From JADGRF01 sp035274465 (GTDB taxonomy: Bacteria > Myxococcota_A > Polyangia > Polyangiales > JAFGIB01): a DNA stretch of 64,000 bases. Below the pieces are notes generated by a model. The model had not been told where the DNA came from, made no database searches, and saw only the letters and a list, made by a program, of their open reading frames with translations. The DNA is taken from the NCBI GenBank assembly GCA_035274465.1, contig DATEOF010000103.1, positions 14,507-78,506 of the forward strand, read 5' to 3'. The position numbers and the translations under genes were made by a program. Shown piece by piece: positions 28,750-38,080 of the stretch. The first letter of the stretch is position 1. Every line of letters starts with the position of its first letter.

Positions 28750-29886
28750 GTGTCTGACCCAGATCTACATCGCGAACTCCTGCATCGTGGTCGTTTCCGC
28801 GAGCACGCGAACACTCCCGTTCTCGTCTTGGATCGGGACGCCCTCGCACGGAACATCCGTGCCATGGCCGCGTTCGCGACTGCCAAGGGGATAGCGCTGA
28901 GACCACACGCAAAGACGCACAAAAGCGCGGATATCGCGCGCCTGCAGCTCGCGGCAGGGGCGCGCGGCGTATGCTGCGCGAAGCTCGGCGAGGCGGAAGC
29001 GCTCGCGGGGCACGGCATCGATGACATTCTCATCACTTCGCCGGTGGTCTCGGCGCCTGCCATTGCCCGGCTCGTGTCACTGCGGGCCAACTGCTCGCGC
29101 TTGAAGCTGGTCGTGGACCACCCCGCAAACGTCGCCGAGTTGTCCGCCGCGCTGGGCGATCTCGAACTCGAGGTTCTCATAGACATCGATCCGGGAATCC
29201 GTCGCACCGGTGTGACCAGCGGTGACGCTGCCTTGAAGCTGGCGCGAACGATCGCTGACACACGGAACCTCGTCTATCGGGGGGTACAGTTCTACTGCGG
29301 AGCTCAGCAGCACGTGGCGACATTCGCCGAACGGCACGCCGCACTGCGCGATCGCACGCAGTATCTTCAATCGATCGTGAGTCTACTTGCCAAGAACGAC
29401 GCACGGCCGGAGACTGTCAGCGGCGGTGGAACTGGTTCGCATTGCATCGATGCTGATCTGCACGTGATCAATGAGTTGCAGGCCGGCTCGTACATATTCA
29501 TGGATCGTCAGTACGCAGACTGCGATCTCACAGGACAAGGCTGGCAGCCGTTCGAGTATGCTTTGTTCGTCGAGGCCCGCGTGGTAAGCGCGAACCACCG
29601 GGGTATCGCGACGATCGACGCGGGCTTCAAGGCACTCTCGACTGATGGCGGTGCGCCGGCGATTCTGAGCGGTGCCCCGGCGGGTGCATCCTTTCACTTC
29701 ATGGGCGACGAGCATGCGGCGATCGTCGATCCAGGAGCATCCCACGAGTGGCAGATTGGCGAGCTGGTGCGTCTCGCGGTTCCGCACTGCGATCCCACCG
29801 TAAATCTCTACGACGCCTATCATGTCGTGAGTGGCGACACGCTGATCGACATATGGCATGTGACGGCGCGGGGAGTCAGCCGTTGA
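28750..29886 (+). CDS. D-threonine aldolase / D-serine dehydratase-like PLP enzyme (DSD1 family)
   Basis: About 378 residues with an alanine-racemase-type PLP barrel. TPVLVLDRDALARNIRAMA leads to RPHAKTHKS, whose first Lys is the PLP Schiff-base residue. The metal-site tail PHCDPTVNLYD holds the His and Cys that bind Zn in the DSD1 group. It likely acts on a D-hydroxyamino acid. The GTG at 28750 follows the oxidase stop by 16 bases; a TTG at 28720 that overlaps the oxidase end is an alternative start. Operon context with a sugar oxidase and a VOC enzyme suggests one catabolic or detoxifying route (inference). Confidence 0.88.
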   Translation: MSDPDLHRELLHRGRFREHANTPVLVLDRDALARNIRAMAAFATAKGIALRPHAKTHKSADIARLQLAAGARGVCCAKLGEAEALAGHGIDDILITSPVVSAPAIARLVSLRANCSRLKLVVDHPANVAELSAALGDLELEVLIDIDPGIRRTGVTSGDAALKLARTIADTRNLVYRGVQFYCGAQQHVATFAERHAALRDRTQYLQSIVSLLAKNDARPETVSGGGTGSHCIDADLHVINELQAGSYIFMDRQYADCDLTGQGWQPFEYALFVEARVVSANHRGIATIDAGFKALSTDGGAPAILSGAPAGASFHFMGDEHAAIVDPGASHEWQIGELVRLAVPHCDPTVNLYDAYHVVSGDTLIDIWHVTARGVSR

Positions 29887-29935
29887 GACATGGAGATGGC
29901 ACGATTCGCCGTAGCCCAGAAGTCGAGGAGGACAC

Positions 29936-30388
29936 ATGACAGAACTAGCTTCGAACCCCCAGCCTAGCCTGCCGGACGCGTCGTCTGGCCTGCTGCCTCT
30001 CGAGCCGAGTGTCGGCATGGTCAGCTACCGCGTGGCAGACATCCAGCGCTCACTCGGCTTTTACGTCGGCATGTTGGGTATGACCGAACGCGCTCGTTTC
30101 CCCGGCCTCGGCCCCGACGAGCGTGAGTTGGTTCTCGGCTTTCCGAATACTCGGGGCGCACTGGTGATGCTCATGTGGAACGTCAGTCGACCACGGCCAT
30201 ACCAGATTGGGGAGGGCTATAGCCGCTTCACGATCATGGTCCGTAATGCTGATGCGGCCATGAAATACCTGGTCGAGCACGGCGCGCCAGTGATCCTGCC
30301 GGTTTCCGAGGCCAACAACTGCCGATACGGAGTCGTCGTGGATCCGGACGGCTACAAGATCGAGCTCCTGCAGCTGCTGCGAACGTAA
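29936..30388 (+). CDS. VOC family protein (glyoxalase/bleomycin-resistance-like)
   Basis: 150 residues without a signal peptide. GMVSYRVADIQRSLGFYVGM and GMTERARFPG open the domain; YSRFTIMVRNADAAMKYL and VVDPDGYKIELLQLL close it. The last contains the metal-binding Glu of the glyoxalase I pattern (DPDGxxxEL). A strong GAGGAGGA ribosome site precedes the ATG. It is likely the cytosolic counterpart of the surface VOC lipoproteins and is followed 50 bases later by an AraC regulator, repeating the VOC-AraC order seen at 17397-18537. Confidence 0.88.
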   Translation: MTELASNPQPSLPDASSGLLPLEPSVGMVSYRVADIQRSLGFYVGMLGMTERARFPGLGPDERELVLGFPNTRGALVMLMWNVSRPRPYQIGEGYSRFTIMVRNADAAMKYLVEHGAPVILPVSEANNCRYGVVVDPDGYKIELLQLLRT

Positions 30389-30438
30389 GGAAGGTAGCAG
30401 TGGCACGGTTGCGCTAGCACGGTTACAACTGAGCTAGT

Positions 30439-31293
30439 ATGGCAGGCGCCACTCCTACTCTGCGGACACAAACCTCCTCCAGTCATTGGGAGGTGGCGAT
30501 ACGCCGGCCTGATCCGAAGTTCGCGCCGTTCATGCACCGAGCGCTGGGGTATACCGAACGGGCTTGTCGACCGCGATTGCGCCGTGAGATCCCTTCAGCG
30601 AAGGTGATCGTCGTCATCGAGCTGGGGCCGTCACTCGAGGTTGCAGCCCGGAGTGACGCTGGTCGCATGGCCTCGTTCTCCGGCGGATTTGTTGCCGGAC
30701 TGGACGACGCTGCGGGGTGTAGTCAGCACGCCGGGTTTCAGTTCGGCATGAGGATCGATCTTACGCCTCAGGGTGCACATCGCATTTTTGGAGTTCCGAT
30801 GTCCGACCTTTCGGGTCGGATCGTGGCGTTGTCCGATCTGCTACCGGCCAAGCACCAAAACCTCGCGGGAAAGCTGCGGGAGCTACCGAGCTGGGATGCT
30901 CGTTTCGATCTAGTGGAAAGCGTGATTTCCGAACAGCTCGCAGCGTCCGAGTCCCAGCACGAAGCCATCAGCTGGGCCGCGCAGCGTATTGAAGAGTCTT
31001 GCGGCTGCCTCAATATCGGCGAGCTCGTGCGCAAACTTGGCTACAGTCACAAGCACACGCTGCGACTCTTCAACACGCACATCGGCATGAGCCCCAAGTT
31101 GCTTGCCCGCCTCGTACGGTTCGATCATCTGCGGCAGGCCATTGCGAGTACTCCCGCGAGTCTTGCCGTGCTTGCAGCTCGCTTCGGATACGCCGACGAG
31201 GCGCATTTGATTCGCGAAGTGCGCCACTTCGCCGGAACCTCGCCGAGCGAATTGCGCCTGACTTACCCTACCCTTGTACAGCGCACGCTGTAG
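30439..31293 (+). CDS. AraC-family transcriptional regulator
   Basis: 284 residues. The N-terminal domain (about 1-160) contains DLTPQGAHRIFGVPMSDLSG, typical of the DUF6597/cupin-like N-domain of this AraC subgroup. The C-terminal double HTH reads LNIGELVRKLGYSHKHTLRL and LAVLAARFGYADEAHLIREV, then HFAGTSPSELR. It probably controls the oxidase-PLP-VOC operon just upstream. A transposase remnant starts about 100 bases after its stop. Confidence 0.9.
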   Translation: MAGATPTLRTQTSSSHWEVAIRRPDPKFAPFMHRALGYTERACRPRLRREIPSAKVIVVIELGPSLEVAARSDAGRMASFSGGFVAGLDDAAGCSQHAGFQFGMRIDLTPQGAHRIFGVPMSDLSGRIVALSDLLPAKHQNLAGKLRELPSWDARFDLVESVISEQLAASESQHEAISWAAQRIEESCGCLNIGELVRKLGYSHKHTLRLFNTHIGMSPKLLARLVRFDHLRQAIASTPASLAVLAARFGYADEAHLIREVRHFAGTSPSELRLTYPTLVQRTL

Positions 31294-31394
31294 CGCGTCG
31301 TCTGCGTACCGGGGTGTCACCCAGAAGTGCTCCGGCGAGCTGCTGGCTCCTCGGCTGACTGTCGGCGTGATCGTGAATTCTGCGTGTGGGTTCC

Positions 31395-32032
31395 CCGGAT
31401 TGAGATTCGGGCTGCGTGCGGGCAATCGCACGCTCTGGGTCCCTGCCGACGCAAGCATCGTGCGAAACGCATCATTGAACAACGGGTCACGGTCCATGAT
31501 GACGTATTGCTTCGCCACGAGGAAGCCGTCGACTGGATCGGTCAAGTTGCGAGCCATTTGCTTCATCCACGCCTCGGGGGGTCGATGAACGATGCCGGCG
31601 AGATCAACTCGACGACTCGCAATGTCGATGACAAACAATACGTGATACCGAATCGGACCCACCAGCGAGACGACTTCGACGGTGAAGAGGTGATGGCCGC
31701 GATCGCGCCCCAATGTGCGCGCGAGAACGAGCTCCACGACGTTCGCTTGCTTCGCTCCGGCGCGGGATCGAAGCCGCCTCGAGCAGAATGCGTTTGATCG
31801 TGTTGCGGCCAACCTCATGGCCGAGATTGCTCAGCGCACCTCGAATACGTGTGTAGCCCCACCCGCTGTCGTCGCGTGCCATACGCAGCACGAGTTCCAC
31901 GAAGTCCTCAGTTCGTCGCGGTCTGTTACGGCCGCGGCCGCTACTGAGCTGCTGGCGAAGCACTCTGTTCTCGGCGATCAGGACTCGGTGACCGAGCGCT
32001 GATCTCGATACAGATAAAGGAGTCATGAACAA
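31395..32032 (-). pseudogene. Transposase with integrase core, truncated and frameshifted
   Basis: The minus strand first gives a helical start (LIAENRVLRQQL) and HTH-like WGYTRIRGALSNLGHEVGRN with TIKRIL. After a frameshift near 31790 it gives the rve core: LFTVEVVSLVGPIRYHVLFV, IDIASRRVDLAGI, MARNLTDPVDGFL, YVIMDRDPLFNDAF and SVRLPARSPNLN. The catalytic Asp expected before FTVEV is replaced, and everything after SPNLN (the Glu and C-terminus) is missing. It is a dead IS481/IS3-like element. Its missing C-terminal part has a counterpart at 57109-57285. Confidence 0.75.
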
Positions 32033-32283
32033 CTTGCTTCTTGCGATTCCCCTCGTGACTGCTGCTGATCGGCGCTTCGCGGATAGCCGTCATCTTTCTG
32101 GATCGATGGCCAAAGCTGCCCCACGCAGACGAATGCACGCGATGCTTGCGTCGCGAGCGCAAAGCTATCACGGCGATCATGAACGGTCAGCGCCTGTACT
32201 GTACGTCGGGCCCGGCCGGTCCGTGCCGTCGGGACAACTCCAGGCCGCTGAACCCCTGCGATCAACCGCTCCCGACTACGTAG

Positions 32284-32649
32284 TCACGCAAATGCTGCAA
32301 CTGCGCGCATGAGGGCGCTGTGCTCTACCGGCTTCGTCAAATGGTGATCGAAACTGCTCACGCGAGTGTCGGGAGGGTTTGTCTCTGCGGCGTACCCGGA
32401 CAAGGCGATCAGGCCACATCGCGCAATCGTCGCCCGAATCTGTCGGGCGAGCTCGTACCCATCCATGATCGGCAACCCTATATCCACGATCGCGACCTCG
32501 GGCTGAAACGCCGGGACTTCGCGCAAAGCCTCCTGCGGCTCGGTCGCGATTCGAACGTCGTGCCCCGCTCTTCGGAGCAGTTCCGCAAGAAGCTCGACGG
32601 CGTCGATATTGTCATCGACCAGTAGGACGCGCATGGGACGTGTCGTCAT
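32284..32649 (-). CDS. Single-domain response regulator
   Basis: About 121 residues from the ATG at 32649. MRVLLVDDNIDAVELLAELL carries the acidic pair, VAIVDIGLPIMDGYELA the phosphoacceptor Asp, LIALSGY the switch Ser and HHLTKPVEHSALM the Lys. The style (DIGLPxMDGYELA, ALSGYG-like) equals the C-terminal receivers of hybrid kinases, so it may be the detached tail of one. It lies between transposase debris and integrase debris. In-frame ATGs at 32658 and 32634 are alternatives. Confidence 0.85.
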   Translation of the reverse strand: MTTRPMRVLLVDDNIDAVELLAELLRRAGHDVRIATEPQEALREVPAFQPEVAIVDIGLPIMDGYELARQIRATIARCGLIALSGYAAETNPPDTRVSSFDHHLTKPVEHSALMRAVAAFA

Positions 32650-32877
32650 GGGCCTCATTCTGTGTCGAAGAAACCCTTGCGACAATGGGCAGCGGCGGTC
32701 TTGGCCAAGGTCCGGTGCTCGCGGGCTTCCCATTTATTCTTGCGCCGGTGGTAAGTGCACCATGGGCGACGCTCTCGCGCCCACTCGGGTTCATGTGCAA
32801 GCTGACAGCCTACCGAGCTCGAGCGGCCAGCGACGGTGCTCGGCGGCGAACTGCCCCGGCGCCGACTGTCAGCGGGC

Positions 32878-32987
32878 GCGGAGAGAACGACACCAGGCAA
32901 GGCGGCGAGGCGGTGCGTATCCTGCAAGACTTTCAGCAGCTCCCGCCCACTCATCACGGGCATCATCAGATCGAGCAACACCAAGCA
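32878..32987 (-). repeat. Duplicated fragment of the 13.8 kb response regulator
   Basis: About 110 bases nearly identical to 13879-13987. They encode LVLLDLMMPVMSGRELLKVL plus DTHRLAALPGVVLSA, so only the middle of a receiver domain is present. The fragment is joined on its right to tyrosine-recombinase debris and has no start or end of its own. Confidence 0.8.
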
Positions 32988-32989
32988 TT

Positions 32990-33545
32990 CCCAACATCGC
33001 TGACGAGCTTCCGCTTGACCTTGGCCGCGGCCGCTACAGCGGACCAAGGCAACCGACTCGCGCCGCTGGGCGAGGTGCCGCCCTTCGAGCGCGCGCCCGT
33101 CCGCTGCGTGGAGCGCGACCAGCTCGGACGGCGGAACGCGCCGGCGAAACCAAGTGTCAGCAGTGCCCGATCCCGCACGTCGATCAATCCCGCCGGGAGC
33201 TTCTCGATCATGCGCCGCAGCTCGGGCGGGCTCAGGGGTGCTCTGGCTGGGCGCGATGCCGAGCCTGCGCCGAACCCCTTTTCAGGTTTCCTTCACCAGC
33301 CGGTCGGTGCGCGGGTGATGGCTGACCGGCGAGTTCGTGCGTTTTGCGCGATCGCGGCCAGCGCTTGCGCCAGCGTGCTGACCTTGCGGCCTTGGTCTGC
33401 GCGCGCCGCGAAGTTCTGTGCCAGCGTCTGCGGGGCTGCGGGGAGCTCGCAGAGGCCTTGCTCACGGCACCAGGCGCAGAACGCGGTCCACCGCTTCGCG
33501 TACTCTTGGCGCGTGCGTCGTGCGTCTTGCGCGCGACTCGCTCGC
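32990..33545 (-). pseudogene. Tyrosine recombinase (XerD-like), decayed
   Basis: Pieces in at least three frames follow one another in the right order. QDARRTRQEYAKRWTAFCAW and VSTLAQALAAIAQ come from the SAM-like core-binding domain. HELAGQPSPAHRPAGEG is the linker normally reading H-x-x-A-G-x-x-S-P. PAGLIDVRDRALLTLGFAGA with FRR, then SELVAL, is the start of the catalytic domain. The catalytic Arg-His-x-x-Arg-Tyr part is missing. It is a remnant of a phage- or element-type integrase. Confidence 0.65.
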
Positions 33546-33571
33546 GTACGCCTTGGCCGAACGGACTGGCG

Positions 33572-34072
33572 GCGCACGGCGGTGAGATCTCAGCCCAAAG
33601 CGACGGGCCGGGATGCGGAACTACCTTTGTCATCGAGATGCCGCTGAGTGTGCGCGCGCCAAACGTAGCGCCCTCGCGCGTTGACAACCTGCGCACAGCA
33701 AGCCGCGTTGTCATCATCGACGACAACGAGGACGCCGCAGACACCCTGTCGATGCTCGTCGAGCGACTCGGAGGCTCTCCGACCACAGCTTACGACGCGG
33801 CCAGTGGTTTGCAGGCCGTCAGAGACTTTCGTCCGGACGTCGTGTTGCTCGATATCGGGATGCCCGGAATCGACGGCTATGAGACATGCAGTCGGCTTCG
33901 GCAACAATGGCGCAAGGGAGATCTCACTATCGTCGCGGTGAGCGGATGGGGCCAGACAGACGACAAGCAACGAGCACTCGATGCTGGGTTCGACGCGCAC
34001 GTCACCAAGCCTATCGAAGCGAACATGCTGGCGCACCTCCTCGCAGACAAAGCGCGGGGTTCGTCCGTTTGA
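33572..34072 (+). pseudogene. Hybrid histidine kinase, 3' fragment (end of HATPase plus receiver)
   Basis: The open frame contains AHGGEISAQSDGPGCGTTFV, the last strands of an HATPase domain. After a linker comes a complete receiver: VVIIDDNEDAADTLSMLVER, VVLLDIGMPGIDGYE (Asp), VAVSGWGQ and AHVTKPIEA (Lys). The HisKA and most of the HATPase are absent; the recombinase debris abuts at about 33550. The receiver alone could still be made only if an internal start is used, and none has a clear ribosome site. Confidence 0.75.
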
Positions 34073-34253
34073 CTCCAGTGCAGCGCTCGCAGCCCTGACC
34101 GGTCAGCGCCCAACGCGTCGGTTCTCTCAAGGCGATCACCAGCGGCGACGCGATGCGCGTGCACAGTAAACCCCCACAGAAACGCATGTCGACGTCGCTC
34201 GCTCCCGCAGCGCCGCGCTGGTGGCCGCACCGGGAGCGAGCACGTGACTCGAT

Positions 34254-34862
34254 CTACGGTGTGAACCAGCCGCCGAGCGTCAATCGTCCGCCGAACGACG
34301 TGACTTTGTTGTCACCGCTCAGGTCGGTGTCGAGGAACGGACCGAAGCCTGCAAAAAAATGTGTAGCGGGATAGAACATGATTGGAACGAAGATATTCAG
34401 CGCGACGCCGTCGTTGCCCTGCTCCTCAAGTAGAACTCCCTCGTCGGTCTCCCCCGCCTCGCTGCTCACGCTCGTCGTTGAGAACGAGAAGCCGACCTTG
34501 GGCCAGATCGAAACCAGGTCAGAAAGCGGGATGTTGTAGCCGACACGCGGACCGATGGCGAAACGATTGCTGTCGGATTCGCCAGCCGTGATGTAAGTCC
34601 AGCTGATGAACGCGCCGATCGAAAGGTTCTTGATCACGAACCAATCGACCGCAGGCGATAGCAGGATGCGCGTGACATCGCCGGGCGAATAGTGTGCAAT
34701 TTCGAGAGCGGCGTCGCTCGAGATGGCAAGATCGCCCTTTGCGCCGAAATTGCGAGAGGGCCCTCCACCGGTGTCGACCGTCGGATCCTGTGCTTTGCTG
34801 ACTAAAGGATTGCTCAGCGCGATACCCGCGCATGCCAAGAACAAGAAGCTGAACTGTTTCAC
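34254..34862 (-). CDS. Outer-membrane beta-barrel protein
   Basis: 202 residues from a GTG at 34862 preceded by AGGAGG with ideal spacing. The signal peptide VKQFSFLFLACAGIALSNPL runs to about SKAQ. Alternating hydrophobic beta strands follow (ISIGAF-type segments, RFAIGPRVGYNIPL, KVGFSFSTTSV) and the chain ends with GGRLTLGGWFTP, an aromatic-terminal strand typical of small 8-stranded barrels. The exact role is unknown. Confidence 0.8.
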   Translation of the reverse strand: MKQFSFLFLACAGIALSNPLVSKAQDPTVDTGGGPSRNFGAKGDLAISSDAALEIAHYSPGDVTRILLSPAVDWFVIKNLSIGAFISWTYITAGESDSNRFAIGPRVGYNIPLSDLVSIWPKVGFSFSTTSVSSEAGETDEGVLLEEQGNDGVALNIFVPIMFYPATHFFAGFGPFLDTDLSGDNKVTSFGGRLTLGGWFTP

Positions 34863-35261
34863 TAGTCCTCCTGAGTACTGCTCCGTCGAGCAACGTCTGT
34901 GCCATTCATGTAAGACGCCCATGAGGAATTCTGAGCGCGGAGCGCTCACCAAGATTGTCACTATTGTGCTGTTCGCGCTGGCGGCTATCCGCAACCTCGC
35001 CACCGGTCGGGCTCGACGCTCGAAGGCTGGAGTCGGCACGAAGGACGGGAAAGAGGCTAAGCGTCGGTTTCAAACCGCCCATGCTGCTGGGCGGGCGGGA
35101 ACGCCAAGGCGTTGACTCAAACGTTAGTCGGAGCCGCACGATCGCCTCGTTCAGTCAGGCGCGCACATGCATGCCACACGCGTGCGAACCTCTGCTGAGG
35201 TACCGAGAAATCGTTGGCACCGCAGTTGCTAGGCAACTGACCCACCAAGGAGGCGTTTCGA

Positions 35262-35786
35262 ATGTTGGCGACCAGATTACTCGAAAAGCAGCACCGCAAA
35301 GTCGAGGCCATCTTCGCGAAGCTCGAGAAGCGCTCGGGGGACGTCGAAGAGCTCCTCACCGAGCTTTCCAACGATCTCGCCGCGCACATGGCGATCGAGC
35401 AAGAAATCTTCTACCCGGCGATTCAGAGAATCGATCACAGTCTGGTCCTCGAGTCTTACGAGGAGCACGCGATTGCCGAGGTCGCACTCAAGCGCCTGCT
35501 GAGCGCGGACACCGAGACCGACGAGTTCATCGCGCGCGTGGTCACGCTCAAGGAGTTGATTGAACACCACGTGAAAGAAGAGGAAGAAGAACTCTTTCCG
35601 AAAGTAAAAAAGGCACTCGACGAAGATCGCCTCGGAGAGCTCGGAGCACAGATGCAGAAGCAATTCGAGCGCGTGGTGAAGGCAGGCTTCGAGTCAGTCG
35701 TCCCGCGAGGCTACGCGAGGACTTCGTCCGACGTCTCGAAGAAGGCGCTGAAGAAACCGCAGGGCGGGCGCAAGAAGGCGGCCTGA
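35262..35786 (+). CDS. Hemerythrin HHE domain protein
   Basis: 174 residues with AAGGAGG ahead of the ATG. The HHE pattern is visible: KQHRKVEAIF (first His), HMAIEQEIFYPAI (His and Glu), YEEHAIAEVAL (His) and ELIEHHVKEEEEELFPKV (His/Glu ligands). It thus forms a four-helix bundle with a non-haem di-iron site for O2, NO or iron sensing or storage. The C-terminal about 40 residues are a Lys/Ala-rich basic tail reminiscent of DNA-binding tails. It stands alone between degraded segments. Confidence 0.9.
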   Translation: MLATRLLEKQHRKVEAIFAKLEKRSGDVEELLTELSNDLAAHMAIEQEIFYPAIQRIDHSLVLESYEEHAIAEVALKRLLSADTETDEFIARVVTLKELIEHHVKEEEEELFPKVKKALDEDRLGELGAQMQKQFERVVKAGFESVVPRGYARTSSDVSKKALKKPQGGRKKAA

Positions 35787-35914
35787 GGGCCTCTGCTGCG
35801 GGACGAAGGCATGCGTCGAAGCGGAGGCACGTCGCGCCTACTGTCCGAATCGCCGTTTCTCCAGGCCGAAAGGCGCTTGCGCCGACAGCACTTCGATCGG
35901 AACGCAGCTGGGGG

Positions 35915-36313
35915 TTATCTGTCCGCGTGTCTGGGTGTGACCAGCGCGCGCAGCTGTTCACGCAGGTGCCGGCTCGATACAGGCTTGCACAGATGCAGAT
36001 TGAAGCCTGCTTGGAGACTTCGCTCTGCGTTGTGGAGCCCACTTACGGCAACAGCAGGCACGGACGCCGTCGCCGCGATTCTCCGTACCTGTTTCATCAG
36101 CGAGTAGCCGTCGCACTCCGGCATCGCGAGGTCTGAAATGATGAGGTCAAAACGCAGCGCACCGAGTGCCGCGAGTGCTTCGTCTGCGGACTCAGCTTCG
36201 ACGACTTCAGCGCCGGTGGCTTCCAGCATCGACGCGATCGTGGTCCTGCAGTCGACTTCATCGTCCACCACGAGGATGCACTTGCCGTTAAGAACGTTAC
36301 AGTCCGAGGGCAT
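35915..36313 (-). CDS. Single-domain response regulator
   Basis: 132 residues from the ATG at 36313. KCILVVDDEVDCRTTIASML, then LIISDLAMPECDGYSLM (phosphoacceptor Asp), VPAVAVSGL and LHLCKPVSSRHLRE (Lys). It is the third stand-alone receiver in the window. Its upstream region 36314-36809 holds no recognisable gene on either strand. Confidence 0.88.
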   Translation of the reverse strand: MPSDCNVLNGKCILVVDDEVDCRTTIASMLEATGAEVVEAESADEALAALGALRFDLIISDLAMPECDGYSLMKQVRRIAATASVPAVAVSGLHNAERSLQAGFNLHLCKPVSSRHLREQLRALVTPRHADR

Positions 36314-36809
36314 GTCCTGGCTGAGATAGTATGCGCGAAGGAAGCGGGTGCTACACCTTGTCTCGCGCTCACCGAGAGCTCGCGCTTGGTGCGACCGGCA
36401 ACCCACCACGAATGGTCGTCGTGCATGTGGGCGATCGTCGCCGCGGCCCATAGGTAGCAGGTCGCCTGATTCGTCCGGCACACAAGTCGGCCAGGGTGGG
36501 GGTGCAGTCGAGCTGGCTGCCGATGGCTCGGAGGAATGACATCGGCGGCGAAGCGGATCGTCCCGGTGGGACCGCAGGCCGACGCCGAGTGCGACGGCGG
36601 CAAGGTGATGAAGCGAAGCGGAACAGCAAAGACGACGATGAGTGAACGCGCTCGTGTCGGATGTGGCGCACGGCGGATCATCCGGGAACGACCGCTTCCT
36701 GGAGGTGCAGCCGAAAGCGCGGCCATGTGCATGCACGGCGATGAGCCTGCGGCAAACCTGGAGCTGTAGCAAAATGCCACTCCTGCACGGCGCAAACGCT
36801 CAGCTCTAT

Positions 36810-37185
36810 CAGGAGCGAGGTTGCGTGCGTGGCTCAGCCCGCCGTGAGTGGTCTGCAGCAGCTGCACGTCGTATTCGCGCACGATCTCGGGCGTGGCGTC
36901 GGTGGACCCATCGTCGATCACGATGACCTCGAAGTCGGGGTACTTGAGGCTCGCCAGACCCTCCAGGCAGTCGCGAATCGTGCTCGCGCGGTTGTACGTA
37001 GATACGACCACCGAGATGCGCGGCCAATTCGAGCTCGCGAAGGGCGGCTGGCGAGACCCCGCGGTCGCGCTGTGCACGAACGCGCCGGCGGCACCGCCCG
37101 CGAAACTCGCGCGCAGTTGCCCGTCGACCACGTTCGCCTGCGCGTCGCCAGCCTTGTGCGGAGTGTCCAGGCCGAGGTCGGTCAA
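36810..37185 (-). pseudogene. Glycosyltransferase family 2, N-terminal fragment
   Basis: The minus strand encodes RISVVVSTYNRASTIRDCLE, GLASLKYPDFEVIVIDDGST and DATPEIVREYDVQLLQTTHG, ending GLSHARN. This is the GT-A nucleotide-sugar fold up to just before the DxD motif. The frame then diverges at about 36810, so the catalytic half is lost. The first codon (TTG at 37185) overlaps a stop of an unrecognised open stretch at 37183-37318. Confidence 0.75.
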
Positions 37186-37418
37186 GAACAGCGTTCGTCG
37201 GCGATGACCTGTAGGCGCGCGAGATCAGCATCGAGAAGCGCCCGCAGCGCGGACGCGTTGAAGCTCATGAGATCGAGGAACGGCAGACGCAGGTATTCGG
37301 TCGTGAGGGCGGATCATGCAGCTGACGGCGGCAGCGAGGCGTCCGAGCTCGCAGTCGCCTACTGCGCCGGTGCCGCCGCGGTGGCACCTAGCGACAGGCG
37401 CGACGTTGCTTGGTCAAC

Positions 37419-37811
37419 TCACATCGGGCGGACACGGAGCGCCGCGGCCTGCAGAACGCCCGAATGCACGGACCCGTCGAAGGCGATCCTTTGCAGCCGC
37501 ACCATTGCCCAGTCGAGAAGCGCGAGCGCTTGCTCCCGGGTCAAGCCGTGCGCATGGGCGAGCATTCCTGAAATCAGTTCACGAGGCGCGGCCGCTAAAA
37601 GCGCTTCGAAGGCAGCGATGGCTTCGCGCGCGCACGAACCTGCGCATCTGGTCACCGCACCGGCTAGATTGAATCGAGTGGCGCGGTCAGAACCAACCGG
37701 CACCCACCGACCCGAGTCGTCCTCCGCGAAGTTCCGCGCGGTCCATTGCCGCGCGTCCGTCACGACGACGTGGGCTTTGGTCAGAATCGCCAGCAACTCG
37801 TCGGGGCTCAT
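37419..37811 (-). CDS. Hypothetical protein, DUF6197-like
   Basis: 130 residues from the ATG at 37811. It has an even, coding-like composition: FMSPDELLAILTKAHVVVTD at the start, TRFNLAGAVTRCAGSCAREA in the middle, and a helix containing LLDWAMVRL near the end. The arrangement (helix, small-molecule-like loop, F-x-L-x-G-A) recalls DUF6197, with low certainty. No ribosome site is evident. No partner gene is adjacent. Confidence 0.5.
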   Translation of the reverse strand: MSPDELLAILTKAHVVVTDARQWTARNFAEDDSGRWVPVGSDRATRFNLAGAVTRCAGSCAREAIAAFEALLAAAPRELISGMLAHAHGLTREQALALLDWAMVRLQRIAFDGSVHSGVLQAAALRVRPM

Positions 37812-38080
37812 GAAGTCAAAGTCCGACGCAAAGGCTGTGCCGCCAACCACCACCTTGGCACAGCGACCTCCGCCCTTCCCACGACTGGCTGAACGCCCGC
37901 AGGCGAGATGCAGCCCGCCACGCGCACTGCGCGGAAAGGACGGGGCAACTTTGCCGTCGTTCCCAACTGCCACGCCTCAGCCCGCTGCCAGGGCGCGGGC
38001 CCTCTGGCGGCAAGCCCCGATGGATGCACAACCACGTCGCACTCGTGGCCGGCTTCGAGGACCGCCAAACGCCGCGGCGA

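Noticed and set aside
32609..33647. Plus-strand frames of 238 and 335 codons
   Set aside because: They are antisense to receiver and recombinase debris; the apparent similarity to the frame near 13.9 kb only reflects the duplicated 110 bases.
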